The position numbers and the translations under genes are program-made. Positions 53,884 to 62,764 of a stretch of DNA of 64,000 nucleotides are shown here, piece after piece. Under the pieces are notes generated by a model that made no database searches, was not told where the DNA came from, and saw only the letters and a list, made by a program, of their open reading frames with translations. The stretch is from Zoogloea sp035335645 (GTDB taxonomy: Bacteria > Pseudomonadota > Gammaproteobacteria > Burkholderiales > Rhodocyclaceae), in contig DAOQMM010000005.1 of NCBI GenBank assembly GCA_035335645.1, positions 1 to 64,000 of the forward strand, given 5' to 3'. How positions within the stretch are numbered: position 1 is the first letter of the stretch; every line of letters starts with the position of its first letter.

Positions 53884-54972
53884 TCACCGCAGCTTGAGGG
53901 TGGACAGCCCGAACAGCACGAGCATGATGGTGATGATCCAGAAGCGCACCACCACCTGGGTCTCCTTCCAGCCGCCCAGCTCGTAGTGGTGGTGCAGCGG
54001 CGCCATGCGGAAGATGCGCTTGCCGCCGGTGTACTTGAAGTACATCACCTGCACCATCACCGACAGGGCCTCGGCCACGAAGAGGCCGCCCATGATGAAG
54101 AGCACGATCTCCTGGCGCACGATCACCGCGATGGTGCCCATTGCCGCGCCCAGGGCCAGGGCGCCCACGTCGCCCATGAAGACTTCCGCCGGGTAGGCGT
54201 TGAACCACAGGAAGCCCAGTCCCGCACCGGCGATGGCGCCGCAGATCACGGCGAGTTCCCCCGCACCGGGGATGTAGGGCATGCCCAGATATTTGGAGAA
54301 GCCCATGTGGCCGGCCACGTAGGCGAAGATCGCCAGCGCCGCGCTGACCATCACCGTGGGCATGATCGCCAGGCCGTCGAGCCCGTCCGTGAGATTGACC
54401 GAGTGGCTGGTGCCGTTGATGACGAAGTAGCTCAGCACGATGAAGCCGACGACCCCCAGCGGGTAGGTCACCGCCTTGAAGAAGGGCACGATCAGTTCGA
54501 TCTGCGCCGGCAGCGTGGCGGTCAGACCCAGGAAGGTGGCCGCACCCAGCGCGACCATCGACGTCCAGAAGTACTTCCAGCGGCTCGCCAGTCCCTTCGG
54601 ATCGCGATACACCACCTTGCGCCAGTCATCCACCCAGCCCACCGCGCCAAAACCCAGGGTCACCAGCAGCACCACCCACACGTACTTGTTGCGCAGGTCG
54701 CCCCACAGCAAGGTGGTGACGGCGATGGAGATGAGGATCAGCGCCCCGCCCATGGTCGGTGTGCCGGCCTTGGTGAGGTGGGACTTGGGGCCGTCATCGC
54801 GCACCGCCTGGCCGATCTTCTTGGCAGCGAGCCAGCGGATCACCGGCGGACCGAAGACCAGCGACAGCAACAGCGCCGTACCGGCCGCCAGCACGGTGCG
54901 CAGCGTGATGTATCCGAACACGTTGAAGAACCGGGCGTCCTTGCTCAGCCATTGGGCCAGTTCAAGCAGCAT
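53884..54972 (-). CDS. mraY: Phospho-MurNAc-pentapeptide translocase MraY
   Basis: The 362-residue membrane enzyme has ten helices and the catalytic motifs VDDWRKVV, NLTDGLDGLAIMP, FMGDVGALALG and MAPLHHHYELGGWKE. It makes lipid I by moving phospho-MurNAc-pentapeptide to undecaprenyl phosphate. It follows murF by 60 bases. Confidence 0.98.
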   Translation of the reverse strand: MLLELAQWLSKDARFFNVFGYITLRTVLAAGTALLLSLVFGPPVIRWLAAKKIGQAVRDDGPKSHLTKAGTPTMGGALILISIAVTTLLWGDLRNKYVWVVLLVTLGFGAVGWVDDWRKVVYRDPKGLASRWKYFWTSMVALGAATFLGLTATLPAQIELIVPFFKAVTYPLGVVGFIVLSYFVINGTSHSVNLTDGLDGLAIMPTVMVSAALAIFAYVAGHMGFSKYLGMPYIPGAGELAVICGAIAGAGLGFLWFNAYPAEVFMGDVGALALGAAMGTIAVIVRQEIVLFIMGGLFVAEALSVMVQVMYFKYTGGKRIFRMAPLHHHYELGGWKETQVVVRFWIITIMLVLFGLSTLKLR

Positions 54973-55032
54973 CGCGCACCTCCGGACCGGTCATGCACGC
55001 ATCCACCCACGAATATTCCCCGCAAACCCTCA

Positions 55033-56409
55033 TCAAGCCTTCTCCGCGATGGCGTCCACGACCCGCTCCATCTTCATGAAGCGCGAGCCCTTGACGAGCA
55101 CCACCGTATTGCTGTTCATCTCGGCCTTCACGGCGGCGACGAGCTCGTCGACCCGCTGGAAATGCCGGCCGCCGTCCCCGAAGTTGCGCGCGGCCACCTC
55201 GCTCATCTCACCCAGTGCAAAGAGGAAATCGACGCCTTCGCTCTTGGCGTAGCCGCCGATCTCGTCGTGGTACTGGAAACTCTGATCGCCAATCTCGCCC
55301 ATGTCCCCCACCACCAGGATCTTGCGACCCGGCGTGGCAGCCAGCACGGCGATGCCGGCGCGCATGGAATCGGGATTGGCGTTGTAGCTGTCGTCGATCA
55401 CCGTCGCGCCGCCGACGCCGGCCCGCACGTGCAGCCGACCCGGTGTGCCACTGAACGCCCCCAACCCGGCCGCCACATCCTCGGGCCGCGCGCCGGCCGC
55501 CAGACAGGCGGCTGCCGCGGCCAGGGCATTGCGCACGTTGTGTTCACCGGGCACCTGCAGCCGAAAGGACGCGGCGCCCTTCGGCGACGCGAGGGTCAGT
55601 TCACTGGCAAATCCATGGGACGTGACCTGGGCCGTCACGTCCGCGCCCGGCCGCAGACCAAAGGTCAGCACCCGACGGCCCGCGTTGAGGGCCTTCCAGT
55701 AGCCGGCGAAGGCATCGTCCGCGTTCACCACGGCCACCCCGTCAGCAGACAAGCCTTCGTAGATCGCGCCCTTTTCCCGCGCCACTTCATTGACGCTGCC
55801 CATGCCTTCCAGGTGGGCACGCTGGGCGTTGTTGACGAGCGCCACGGTCGGTGCGGCCAGACGCGTGAGATAGCCGATCTCGCCGGGATGGTTCATGCCC
55901 ATCTCGATCACCGCGGCACGGTGGTTGCCGGACAGGCGCAGCAGCATCAGGGGCAGGCCGATGTCGTTGTTCAGGTTGCCGCGGGTGGCGAGCACCGCCA
56001 GATCCGGATCAAGCCCCTCGCGCCGGGCCCGCGCACGCAGGATCGCCGCACACATCTCCTTGACGGTGGTCTTGCCGTTGCTGCCGGTCACGCCGATCAG
56101 GGGCAGCTCGAAGCGCGCGCGCCAGCCGGCGGCGAGCTGGCCGAGGCCAATGCGGGTGTCGTCCACCACCAGCAGCGGCAATGGCACCGGATTGGCGGCC
56201 GCCCAGGCACGATCCACCATCGCGGCGGCCGCACCCTGGCTGGCCGCCTGGGCGACGAAGCCGTGGCCGTCGAAGCGCTCGCCGCGCAGGGCGACGAACA
56301 GCTGGCCGCTCTGCAGCGCGCGGGAGTCGGTGCTCACGGACTCGAACACGACGTTCCCGCCCACCGCCGTACCGCGGGTCAGGACCGCGGCGCCCTGCAG
56401 ATCCATCAT
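55033..56409 (-). CDS. murF: UDP-MurNAc-tripeptide-D-alanyl-D-alanine ligase
   Basis: The 458-residue ligase has VTGSNGKTTVKEMCAAIL, IEMGMNHPGEIGYL, GEHNVRNALAAAA and DDSYNANPDSM, all family signatures. It completes the pentapeptide precursor using the product of Ddl. The ATG overlaps the murE stop as ATGA. Confidence 0.97.
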   Translation of the reverse strand: MMDLQGAAVLTRGTAVGGNVVFESVSTDSRALQSGQLFVALRGERFDGHGFVAQAASQGAAAAMVDRAWAAANPVPLPLLVVDDTRIGLGQLAAGWRARFELPLIGVTGSNGKTTVKEMCAAILRARARREGLDPDLAVLATRGNLNNDIGLPLMLLRLSGNHRAAVIEMGMNHPGEIGYLTRLAAPTVALVNNAQRAHLEGMGSVNEVAREKGAIYEGLSADGVAVVNADDAFAGYWKALNAGRRVLTFGLRPGADVTAQVTSHGFASELTLASPKGAASFRLQVPGEHNVRNALAAAAACLAAGARPEDVAAGLGAFSGTPGRLHVRAGVGGATVIDDSYNANPDSMRAGIAVLAATPGRKILVVGDMGEIGDQSFQYHDEIGGYAKSEGVDFLFALGEMSEVAARNFGDGGRHFQRVDELVAAVKAEMNSNTVVLVKGSRFMKMERVVDAIAEKA

Positions 56410-57917
56410 GAGAGACCTCCCTGGGCATCGTTCCAGGCTTCCAGCGCCGCGCGGGTCTGTTCCGCGTCGGAAAAGGGCAGGCGCACGCCGTTGATCTCCT
56501 GATAAGGTTCGTGCCCCTTGCCAGCCACCACGACCACGTCGTCGGCAGCGGCACGCATCACCGCGTGACGGATGGCCTCGGCGCGATCGGGGATGATGTC
56601 CACGTCGCCCTGCACGCCGGCCACGATGGCCTGCAGGATGCGCTGCGGGTCTTCCGTGCGGGGGTTGTCGCTGGTAAGGATCAGGCGGTCGGCCAGACGC
56701 CGCGCCACCTCGCCCATCAGCGGGCGCTTGCCGGGGTCCCGGTCACCGCCGCAACCGAACACGCAGGTCAGCGATCCCCCGCGCGCCTCTGCCGTCGGCC
56801 GCACGGCCCGCAGGACCTGCTCCAGGGCATCGGGGGAGTGGGCGTAATCCACCACCACCAGCGGATCGCCGACGCCGCCGAGGGTCTGCATGCGGCCCTG
56901 GGGCGGGGTGAGCCCCTCGGCCACCTTGCACGCGTCCTCGAAGGGAATGCCTGAGGCCATCAGCGTGGCGATCACCGCCAGCAGGTTGGAGGCGTTGAAA
57001 CGCCCCACCACGTTGGCGAACAGGTCGGCCGAGACATTGCCGCACCGCGCGGTGAAGCGCAGGCCCACCGGCGTGATGGTGAGATTTTCGGCCACCAGCA
57101 CACGCTGGGCGGGTGCGGCGTCCCGGTTGGATGGGATCACGGTGTAGCCGATCACCTCGACACCGCTGCCCGCGAGGCTCCGCGCCTGCTCCATGCCGAA
57201 GCGGTCGTCCAGGTTGAGGACGGCGCTGCGCAAGCCAGGCATCGCGAACAGGCGGGCCTTGGCTTCACCGTAGGCTTCCATGGTGCCGTGGTAATCGAGA
57301 TGGTCGCGGGTCAGGTTGGTGAACACGGCCACGTCGATGCGCACGCCGTTCAAACGAGCCTGATCGAGCCCGATGGACGACACCTCCATGGCCACCGCCT
57401 GGCCGCCCTGATCGCGGATGTCCGCAAGGGCGCGATGAACCGTCAGGGCGTCCGGCGTGGTGTTCAGCGTCGCGCTGAGCTGTCCGGGAAAACCGATGCC
57501 GAGGGTGCCGATCAATCCGCACCGACGCCCCAGCTGGGCGTAAGCGCGAGCCAGCCACTGGGTGACCGAGGTCTTGCCATTCGTGCCGGTGACGCCCACC
57601 GTCCACAGGGCCTGGGAGGGCCGGCCGTAGAATTCATCGGCGATGTAGCCGGACAGATGGGCCAGTCCGAAGACCGGTACATTCGGCACGTCCACGGCCT
57701 CGTTCCACTGATAGCCCTCGCGCTCCCACAGCACCGCCGAGGCACCGGCGTGCACCGCATCGACGATGTAGCGGCGACCGTCGGCGCGGTGGCCGGGATA
57801 GGCGACAAAAATGTCGCCCGCCAGCACCTGGCGCGAGTCGGCGCACAGGCGGGTCGCCTCGACGCCGTCGGCGGCAAGCCGGGCGAGGATGTCGCTGGCC
57901 TGGTGTTCGGGACTCAC
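56406..57917 (-). CDS. murE: UDP-MurNAc-L-Ala-D-Glu:meso-diaminopimelate ligase
   Basis: The 503-residue ligase has VTGTNGKTSVTQWLA, EVSSIGLDQ, DYAHSPDALE and the specificity motif DNPRTEDP, which marks meso-diaminopimelate rather than lysine as substrate. The C-terminal VVAGKGHEPYQEI is also typical. Start and stop both overlap the neighbouring genes by four bases. Confidence 0.97.
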   Translation of the reverse strand: MSPEHQASDILARLAADGVEATRLCADSRQVLAGDIFVAYPGHRADGRRYIVDAVHAGASAVLWEREGYQWNEAVDVPNVPVFGLAHLSGYIADEFYGRPSQALWTVGVTGTNGKTSVTQWLARAYAQLGRRCGLIGTLGIGFPGQLSATLNTTPDALTVHRALADIRDQGGQAVAMEVSSIGLDQARLNGVRIDVAVFTNLTRDHLDYHGTMEAYGEAKARLFAMPGLRSAVLNLDDRFGMEQARSLAGSGVEVIGYTVIPSNRDAAPAQRVLVAENLTITPVGLRFTARCGNVSADLFANVVGRFNASNLLAVIATLMASGIPFEDACKVAEGLTPPQGRMQTLGGVGDPLVVVDYAHSPDALEQVLRAVRPTAEARGGSLTCVFGCGGDRDPGKRPLMGEVARRLADRLILTSDNPRTEDPQRILQAIVAGVQGDVDIIPDRAEAIRHAVMRAAADDVVVVAGKGHEPYQEINGVRLPFSDAEQTRAALEAWNDAQGGLS

Positions 57918-59668
57918 ATGGACTCCTTGACGGCCGGCACGACGCTCTGGCGCGCCACCTGCAGCGGCTTGAGCGGCGCGTCCGGCGCGACCCCGAGGGT
58001 GCGCAGGGCGCCGCCCATCACCTGGGCGAACACCGGCGCGGCCACGTCGCCGCCGTAATGCTTGCCGTTGGTCGGCTCGTCGATCATCACCGCCACGATC
58101 AGGCGCGGGTCGGAAATCGGCGCGATGCCCACGAAGGAGGCCACGTACTTGGTGGTGTAATGCCCGCCTTCGAGCTTCATGGCGGTGCCGGTCTTGCCGC
58201 CGGCGCGATAACCGGGAATCGCCGCCTGGGGCGCGGTGCCGCCCTGCTGCACCACCAGCTCGAGCATCTGGCGCACCTCGCGGGCGGTGTGCGGCGAGAA
58301 GACCTGCTTGCCGTGCACCGGCGGCGCATCCACGCGGGCGAGGGACAGGGGCACCATGTCCCCGTCGCGGGCAAACACCTGGTAGGCGTTGGCGATCTGC
58401 ATCAGGCTCACGGAGATGCCGTGGCCGTAGGACATGGTGGCCTGCTCCACGGGACGCCAGCTCTTGGCCGGGCGCAGACGCCCGCCCACTTCACCCGGGA
58501 AACCCAGGTGCAGTGGCGCGCCGAAGCCCAGGTCGTCGAACATCTTCCACATGGTTTCCGGCGGGAAGGCCAGGGCCAGCTTCGCAGCACCGATGTTGGA
58601 CGACTTCTGGATCACCTGGGCGACCGTCAACGCCCCGTGGGGGTGAGCGTCAGAGATGGTGGCGGTGCCGATGGTCATCCGCCCCGGCGCGCAGTTGATG
58701 ATCGTATTGGCCGTCACCTTGCCGGCCTCCAGGGACATGGCGGCCGAGAAGGGCTTCATCGTGGAGCCCGGCTCGAACGTGTCGGTGAGGGCCCGGTTGC
58801 GCAACTGGGCGCCGGTGAGCTTGGTGCGGTTGTTCGGGTTGTAGGTGGGCGCGTTGGCCAGGGCGAGGATCTCGCCGGAGCGGGAATCGATGACGATGAT
58901 GCCGCCCGCCTTGGCCTTGTGGTCGGTCATGGCCTGCTTGAGGGCGGCGTGGGCCAGGTACTGGATCTTGTTGTCCACGGCCAGGGCGACCTCACGGCCG
59001 TCCTGGGGTTCGCGGATCGACTGGACGTCCTCCACGACGTTGCCGCGCCGGTCCTTGACCACCCGCCGGGAACCGGGCTTGCCGGCAAGCTGTGGCTCGA
59101 AGGCCAGCTCGATGCCTTCCTGACCCTTGTCGTCCACGCCGGTGAAGCCGATCACGTGGGCCATCACCTCGCCGCCGGGATAGAAGCGGCGGTATTCGCG
59201 CTGGTCGTGGACGCCCGGCAGCTTGAGGGCCGCGATGCGGTCAGCCAGCTCCGGTGAGACCTGGCGCTTCAGATAGACGAAATCCTTGTCGGTGCCGAGC
59301 TTCTGGTTCAGATCCTGTACCGGCATCTCCAGCAGGCCGGCCAGCTGGCGGCTCTGGGCGGGCGTCAGCTTGGCGTCCTCGGGAATCGCCCAGATGGACT
59401 TGACCGGCGACGAGACCGCCAGCGGCTCGCCCTGGCGGTCGGTGATCTTGCCACGGGTCGCCGGCACGTCCAGCACGCGCGCGTAGCGGGACTCGCCCTT
59501 GGCCTGCAGGAAGCGATCGTTCACGCCCTGCAGATAGGCCGCGCGCCCGACCAGGGCCAGCGAACCGCCGAGCAGGCAGAGCAGCACGAAACGCGGCCGC
59601 CACGCCGGCAGTTCGGAGCGCAGCAGCGGATTGTGGTTGAAGGTGACACCCTTCTGGGTCTTGTTCAT
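57914..59668 (-). CDS. ftsI: Septal transpeptidase FtsI (penicillin-binding protein 3)
   Basis: The 584-residue class B enzyme has one transmembrane helix (about 28-48), a pedestal domain and the transpeptidase motifs STMK (in EPGSTMKPF, near 300), SSN (in KSSNIG) and KTGT (in GGKTGTAMK). It cross-links septal peptidoglycan with FtsW. The ATG at MNKTQKG overlaps the ftsL stop as ATGA; the open frame further upstream overlaps ftsL and is rejected. Confidence 0.97.
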   Translation of the reverse strand: MNKTQKGVTFNHNPLLRSELPAWRPRFVLLCLLGGSLALVGRAAYLQGVNDRFLQAKGESRYARVLDVPATRGKITDRQGEPLAVSSPVKSIWAIPEDAKLTPAQSRQLAGLLEMPVQDLNQKLGTDKDFVYLKRQVSPELADRIAALKLPGVHDQREYRRFYPGGEVMAHVIGFTGVDDKGQEGIELAFEPQLAGKPGSRRVVKDRRGNVVEDVQSIREPQDGREVALAVDNKIQYLAHAALKQAMTDHKAKAGGIIVIDSRSGEILALANAPTYNPNNRTKLTGAQLRNRALTDTFEPGSTMKPFSAAMSLEAGKVTANTIINCAPGRMTIGTATISDAHPHGALTVAQVIQKSSNIGAAKLALAFPPETMWKMFDDLGFGAPLHLGFPGEVGGRLRPAKSWRPVEQATMSYGHGISVSLMQIANAYQVFARDGDMVPLSLARVDAPPVHGKQVFSPHTAREVRQMLELVVQQGGTAPQAAIPGYRAGGKTGTAMKLEGGHYTTKYVASFVGIAPISDPRLIVAVMIDEPTNGKHYGGDVAAPVFAQVMGGALRTLGVAPDAPLKPLQVARQSVVPAVKESM

Positions 59669-59931
59669 GGCCGCTCCTCGATGGCGACGATCTGCCCCGG
59701 CTGCGGTGCGCGCATGGACAGCTTCTCGCGCGCGAGCTTTTCCACCCGGGCATGGGCCGCCCAGGTGCTTTGTTCCAGTTGCAACTGATCCCACTCCACT
59801 TCCAGCTGGCGGGTGCGCTGCTGCTCCCGCTCGACCGCCGCGTAGAGCTTGCGGGCGCGGTGCTGGGACGCCACCACGCCCAGGCTGCTGGCGACGATCA
59901 GCATGATCAGGAAACCCGTGAGGCGCGCCAT
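59665..59931 (-). CDS. ftsL: Cell division protein FtsL
   Basis: The 88-residue bitopic protein has a transmembrane helix (about 5-22) and a periplasmic leucine-zipper-like coiled coil (about 25-70: AAVEREQQRTRQLEVEW). It forms a complex with FtsB and FtsQ that activates FtsWI. It lies one base after rsmH. Confidence 0.93.
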   Translation of the reverse strand: MARLTGFLIMLIVASSLGVVASQHRARKLYAAVEREQQRTRQLEVEWDQLQLEQSTWAAHARVEKLAREKLSMRAPQPGQIVAIEERP

Positions 59932-59932
59932 C

Positions 59933-60865
59933 TCAGGCCTCCGTCCGCGCGGCCACGCGCATCACCGCGCTGCGGGCACGGGGATTGGCGGCGACCTCGG
60001 CGTCCGACGGGCGCACCTGCCGCCCCACCAGGGTGAGGCGCGGACGCGGCAACTCCGCCGCCCGCAGGGGCAGGCGTGCGGGAAGCTGCGGCGGCCGCGA
60101 TTCGTCGCGCATGAAGCGCTTGACGATGCGGTCCTCGAGCGAGTGGAAGCTGATCACCACGAGACGGCCTCCGGGCACCAGTCGCGTCACTGCCTGGGGC
60201 AGGATCAGCGACAGTTCCTCAAGCTCCCGATTGACGCAAATCCGTAGAGCCTGGAAGGTGCGCGTCGCAGGGTGCTGACCCGGCTCGCGTGTCCGGACCG
60301 CTTTTTCCACGATCGCGGCAAGCTGTCCAGTGGTTGCAACATGCCCCCCTGCCCGAGCAGCTGCAAGCGCCTTTGCAATCTCATAAGCAAACCGTTCTTC
60401 ACCGTATTCCCTCAGCACTCGGGTTATCTCTGCGACCGGCGCCTGCGCCAGCCACTCCGCCGCAGTCTCGCCGCGGCTCGTATCCATCCGCATGTCCAGG
60501 GGCGCATCGAAACGGAAGCTCATGCCGCGCTCCGCCTCGTCCAGCTGCGGCGACGACACCCCCAGATCCAGCAACACCCCATCCACCTGCGCCACGCGCC
60601 GTGCATCGAGGGCTTCGGCGAAATCCGAAAACGGCGCATGCACCAGCTCGAAGCGCGGATCGTCGAGGCCCCGTCCGGCCGCGATGGCCACCGGATCCCG
60701 GTCGAAGGCGATCAGCCGCCCCTGGTGGCCCAACTTGGCCAGCACCGCCCGGCTGTGGCCCCCGCGCCCGAAGGTGCCGTCCACGTACAGGCCGTCCGGC
60801 TTCACCGCCAGCGCCTCCACCGCTTCCTCGAGCAGCACCGTCACGTGCGGCGCGGACGTGGTCAC
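59933..60865 (-). CDS. rsmH: 16S rRNA (cytosine-1402-N4) methyltransferase
   Basis: The 310-residue SAM-dependent enzyme has VTVLLEEAVEAL, DGTFGRGGHSRAVL, FDRDP, LLDLGVSSPQLD and the C-terminal FHSLEDRIVKRFMR. I chose the GTG whose last bases overlap the mraZ stop (GTGA), since the conserved domain begins only about 10 residues on and extension would overlap mraZ by about 90 bases. Confidence 0.96.
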   Translation of the reverse strand: MTTSAPHVTVLLEEAVEALAVKPDGLYVDGTFGRGGHSRAVLAKLGHQGRLIAFDRDPVAIAAGRGLDDPRFELVHAPFSDFAEALDARRVAQVDGVLLDLGVSSPQLDEAERGMSFRFDAPLDMRMDTSRGETAAEWLAQAPVAEITRVLREYGEERFAYEIAKALAAARAGGHVATTGQLAAIVEKAVRTREPGQHPATRTFQALRICVNRELEELSLILPQAVTRLVPGGRLVVISFHSLEDRIVKRFMRDESRPPQLPARLPLRAAELPRPRLTLVGRQVRPSDAEVAANPRARSAVMRVAARTEA

Positions 60866-61308
60866 AGCGGCAACGCGTCCCAGTTGGCGGGCATGAGCTG
60901 GTCGCCCAGGGCAAAGATCTGCTCCTGCTGCTTCTGCCAGCCCGCGTCGGACCACAGTTCAAAGTGATTGCCCTGCCCCACCAGATGCACCTGCTTGTCC
61001 AGCTGCGCAAAGGCGCGCAGCTCGGGCGCGATGAGCACGCGACCGGCGGAATCCAGTTCTTCGTCGCGGGCAAAGCCCACGAGGAGACGCTTGAGGAGGG
61101 CGGAATGCTGTTCGAGGCTCGACCCGGCGAGCACCTTGTCGCGGATCGGCTCCCAGGCGGGCGCCGGGTAGATCAGGAGGCAGCGGTGAGGATGGGCGGT
61201 GAGCACGAGCTGCCCATCGCCCTGCGCGGCGAGCGCATCCCGATGCCGCGCAGGAATCGCCAGGCGACCCTTCGCATCGAGACTGAGCGCTGCTGCGCCT
61301 TGGAACAT
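60862..61308 (-). CDS. mraZ: Transcriptional regulator MraZ
   Basis: The 148-residue protein has two AbrB-like repeats: FQGAAALSLDAKGRLAIPARHRD at the start and EELDSAGRVLIAPELRAFA in the middle. MraZ forms a ring and represses the dcw operon by binding GTGGG repeats. Three such repeats lie upstream. GGGAG precedes the ATG; the in-frame extension runs into the leader and operator. Confidence 0.96.
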   Translation of the reverse strand: MFQGAAALSLDAKGRLAIPARHRDALAAQGDGQLVLTAHPHRCLLIYPAPAWEPIRDKVLAGSSLEQHSALLKRLLVGFARDEELDSAGRVLIAPELRAFAQLDKQVHLVGQGNHFELWSDAGWQKQQEQIFALGDQLMPANWDALPL

Positions 61309-61352
61309 CTTCTCCCACTCCCCCACACCGCCGCCACGGGAAAAACCCTTTT

Positions 61353-61382
61353 CTCCCACTTTGGTGCACTTTGCCCCACTTT
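61353..61382 (-). promoter_or_regulatory. MraZ operator: three 10-bp direct repeats
   Basis: Read on the minus strand, AAAGTGGGGC, AAAGTGCACC and AAAGTGGGAG follow one another with a 10-bp period. The first and third carry the GTGGG core known for MraZ boxes; the middle one is degenerate. The first box overlaps the -10 element of the dcw promoter, so MraZ binding should block initiation. Confidence 0.8.
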
Positions 61383-61406
61383 AGAGGAAAAAAAATACCC
61401 GGTCAA
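61378..61406 (-). promoter_or_regulatory. Main promoter of the dcw cluster
   Basis: On the minus strand TTGACC and TAAAGT are separated by 17 bases. The start point would lie inside the MraZ boxes and the leader would be some 60 bases. The promoter should serve the whole unit from mraZ onward, since the genes down to ftsA overlap or lie close. Confidence 0.65.
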
Positions 61407-61417
61407 GCCGAACCGGG
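61388..61417 (-). terminator. Terminator-like hairpin overlapping the dcw promoter
   Basis: On the minus strand CCCGGT-TCGGCTTG-ACCGGG forms a 6-bp stem and is followed by TA and eight T residues. Its right arm contains part of the -35 element. It should stop transcripts arriving from the rnpB side just before dcw transcription begins. Confidence 0.5.
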
Positions 61418-61642
61418 CCGTTTTCCCTTTTGGACACAAGCACTTACGTGCAAAAACCGGCAAAACAGGAAATCCGCTTATAAATCAACGGCAATAGAAA
61501 AGATTGCAAAAGTGGAGCCTTAAAAGCTGGCGACACGCCCCTGCGCCAGGGGCTGTCATCGGCTTTATGGCGGCAGTATCCGGAAGCCCCTGACGACACA
61601 GGGACTTTCGCCATTTATAGGAGTGAACCGGGTGACCGGTGG
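61418..61642. other. Gene-free leader region with two mutually exclusive hairpins
   Basis: No gene is present. On the minus strand GCCCCTG-GCG-CAGGGGC (61537-61553) is a perfect 7-bp stem. Its sequence overlaps the left arm of an alternative stem CTGGCG / CGCCAG (61527-61549), which is directly followed by CTTTTAA. The two cannot form together, and the second resembles a weak terminator. Confidence 0.4.
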
Positions 61643-61663
61643 AGAAAAGTGGGGCCGCGCCCC
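61643..61663 (-). terminator. Terminator of rnpB
   Basis: On the minus strand GGGGC-GCG-GCCCC is followed by ACTTTTCT, 29 bases beyond the mature 3' end of the RNase P RNA. The stem is short but wholly GC. Confidence 0.5.
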
Positions 61664-61691
61664 GGCGGGCGGGATGATTGGGGGAAATGGT

Positions 61692-62079
61692 GGGAAGCCC
61701 GCCGATAAGCCGGGTTCTGTCGAGCGGGTGGAGCGGACTCCACCCACCGGGCAGTCATTCCTCTGGTCGACGCGTTGCCGCGCCGCTCTAGCAGCCTACC
61801 CGGGGACTCCGCGAGCAGCGTCAACGTCCCCCTATTTGGCCTTGCCCCGGATGGGGTTTGCCGTGCCGTCCGTGTCACCACGTCCGCGGTGGGCTCTTAC
61901 CCCACCGTTTCACCCTTGCCTGATCCCCTTGCGGGGCCATCGGCGGTCTGCTCTCTGTTGCACTTTCCGTCGCTTTGACCCGAAGGCTATGGCGCCCGGC
62001 CGTTAGCCGGCATCCTGCTCTGCGGGGCCCGGACTTTCCTCGATGCGCATGCGCACCGCGACTGCCTGGCGAACTTCCC
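61692..62079 (-). ncRNA. rnpB: RNase P RNA, bacterial class A
   Basis: On the minus strand the universally conserved GAGGAAAGTCCGGGC lies at 62027-62041, and ACAGAACCCGGCTTA near the 3' end at 61706-61720. The core segments GGTGAAACGGTG and AGAGCCCACCGC lie between. The ends pair as helix P1 (GGGAAGTTCGCC with GGCGGGCTTCCC), which sets a length of about 390 nucleotides. It is the catalytic RNA that trims tRNA 5' ends. Confidence 0.95.
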
Positions 62080-62086
62080 GGCGCGG

Positions 62087-62092
62087 AGTATA
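62087..62092 (-). promoter_or_regulatory. -10 element of rnpB
   Basis: TATACT on the minus strand ends seven bases before the predicted 5' end of the RNA. The discriminator CCGCGCC is all GC, as in growth-controlled stable-RNA promoters. No clear -35 was found. Confidence 0.5.
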
Positions 62093-62123
62093 CCCGAAGC
62101 TCCGCCCGACACCGGTGCCCGCC

Positions 62124-62540
62124 TCAACTGCCACGCAGCACTGCCATCCGTGTCACCACCGCATCGAGGACACAGCGCATCCGCTCGCGACGTACGCCAG
62201 CCTGACCCCACGCGGTGATCTGGCCGGCCACCTCGATCCCCAGGTCGGTCTCGCCGCAGCCCTCTGGTCCCGCCAGCCCGGCCAGGCGCCCCACCGGCCG
62301 GCCGCCGGGGCGCACATCCGCAAAGACCACCACCACATCCTGCGTGCGGGGATCAACGCCCACACTCTGAACGCCGGCGTTGCGCAGGGCGTCGCCATAC
62401 TCCGACTCGACAGCCTGCGCCAGGGCGCCGCCGCCGTTTGCGGCACGGGCTCCCGACAGCTCCGGTCCGAGCACGGCCACCGCGCCGACCCCCACCACGA
62501 TGAGTACCCCCAGTCCCATCACCAGTCTGCGTACGTCCAT
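62124..62540 (-). CDS. Small secreted or membrane-anchored protein of unknown function
   Basis: The 138-residue product has an N-terminal hydrophobic segment (about 5-25, VMGLGVLIVVGVGAVAVLG) that could be a signal or anchor. The rest holds VDPRTQDVVVVFADVRPGGR and a C-terminal RERMRCVLDAVVTRMAVL with two cysteines in all. No family was recognised. GGGAG precedes the ATG. It lies directly upstream of rnpB on the same strand. Confidence 0.65.
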   Translation of the reverse strand: MDVRRLVMGLGVLIVVGVGAVAVLGPELSGARAANGGGALAQAVESEYGDALRNAGVQSVGVDPRTQDVVVVFADVRPGGRPVGRLAGLAGPEGCGETDLGIEVAGQITAWGQAGVRRERMRCVLDAVVTRMAVLRGS

Positions 62541-62764
62541 GCTTCACTCCCGAAGAAACTGACCGCCCTGACGGCACACCTCGACGGAAGCTTGAGGACA
62601 TCCGTCACGCCGCGCCGCAAAGGGGCGCCGTACCTGCCCTCCACCGCCAAATTGTAAGTAAAGCTTGCGCCGCGACGTCCCGCTTGCATCCTGATACGGC
62701 CGGCGGGCGCCCGCCGGCTTCGTGGGGATCACAATCAAAGTATCGACAACAGGAGGTACAGGTC

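Noticed and set aside
52546..56502. Open frame of about 1300 codons on the plus strand across murD, mraY and murF
   Set aside because: Same cause: antisense shadow of the dcw genes, with no recognisable protein character.
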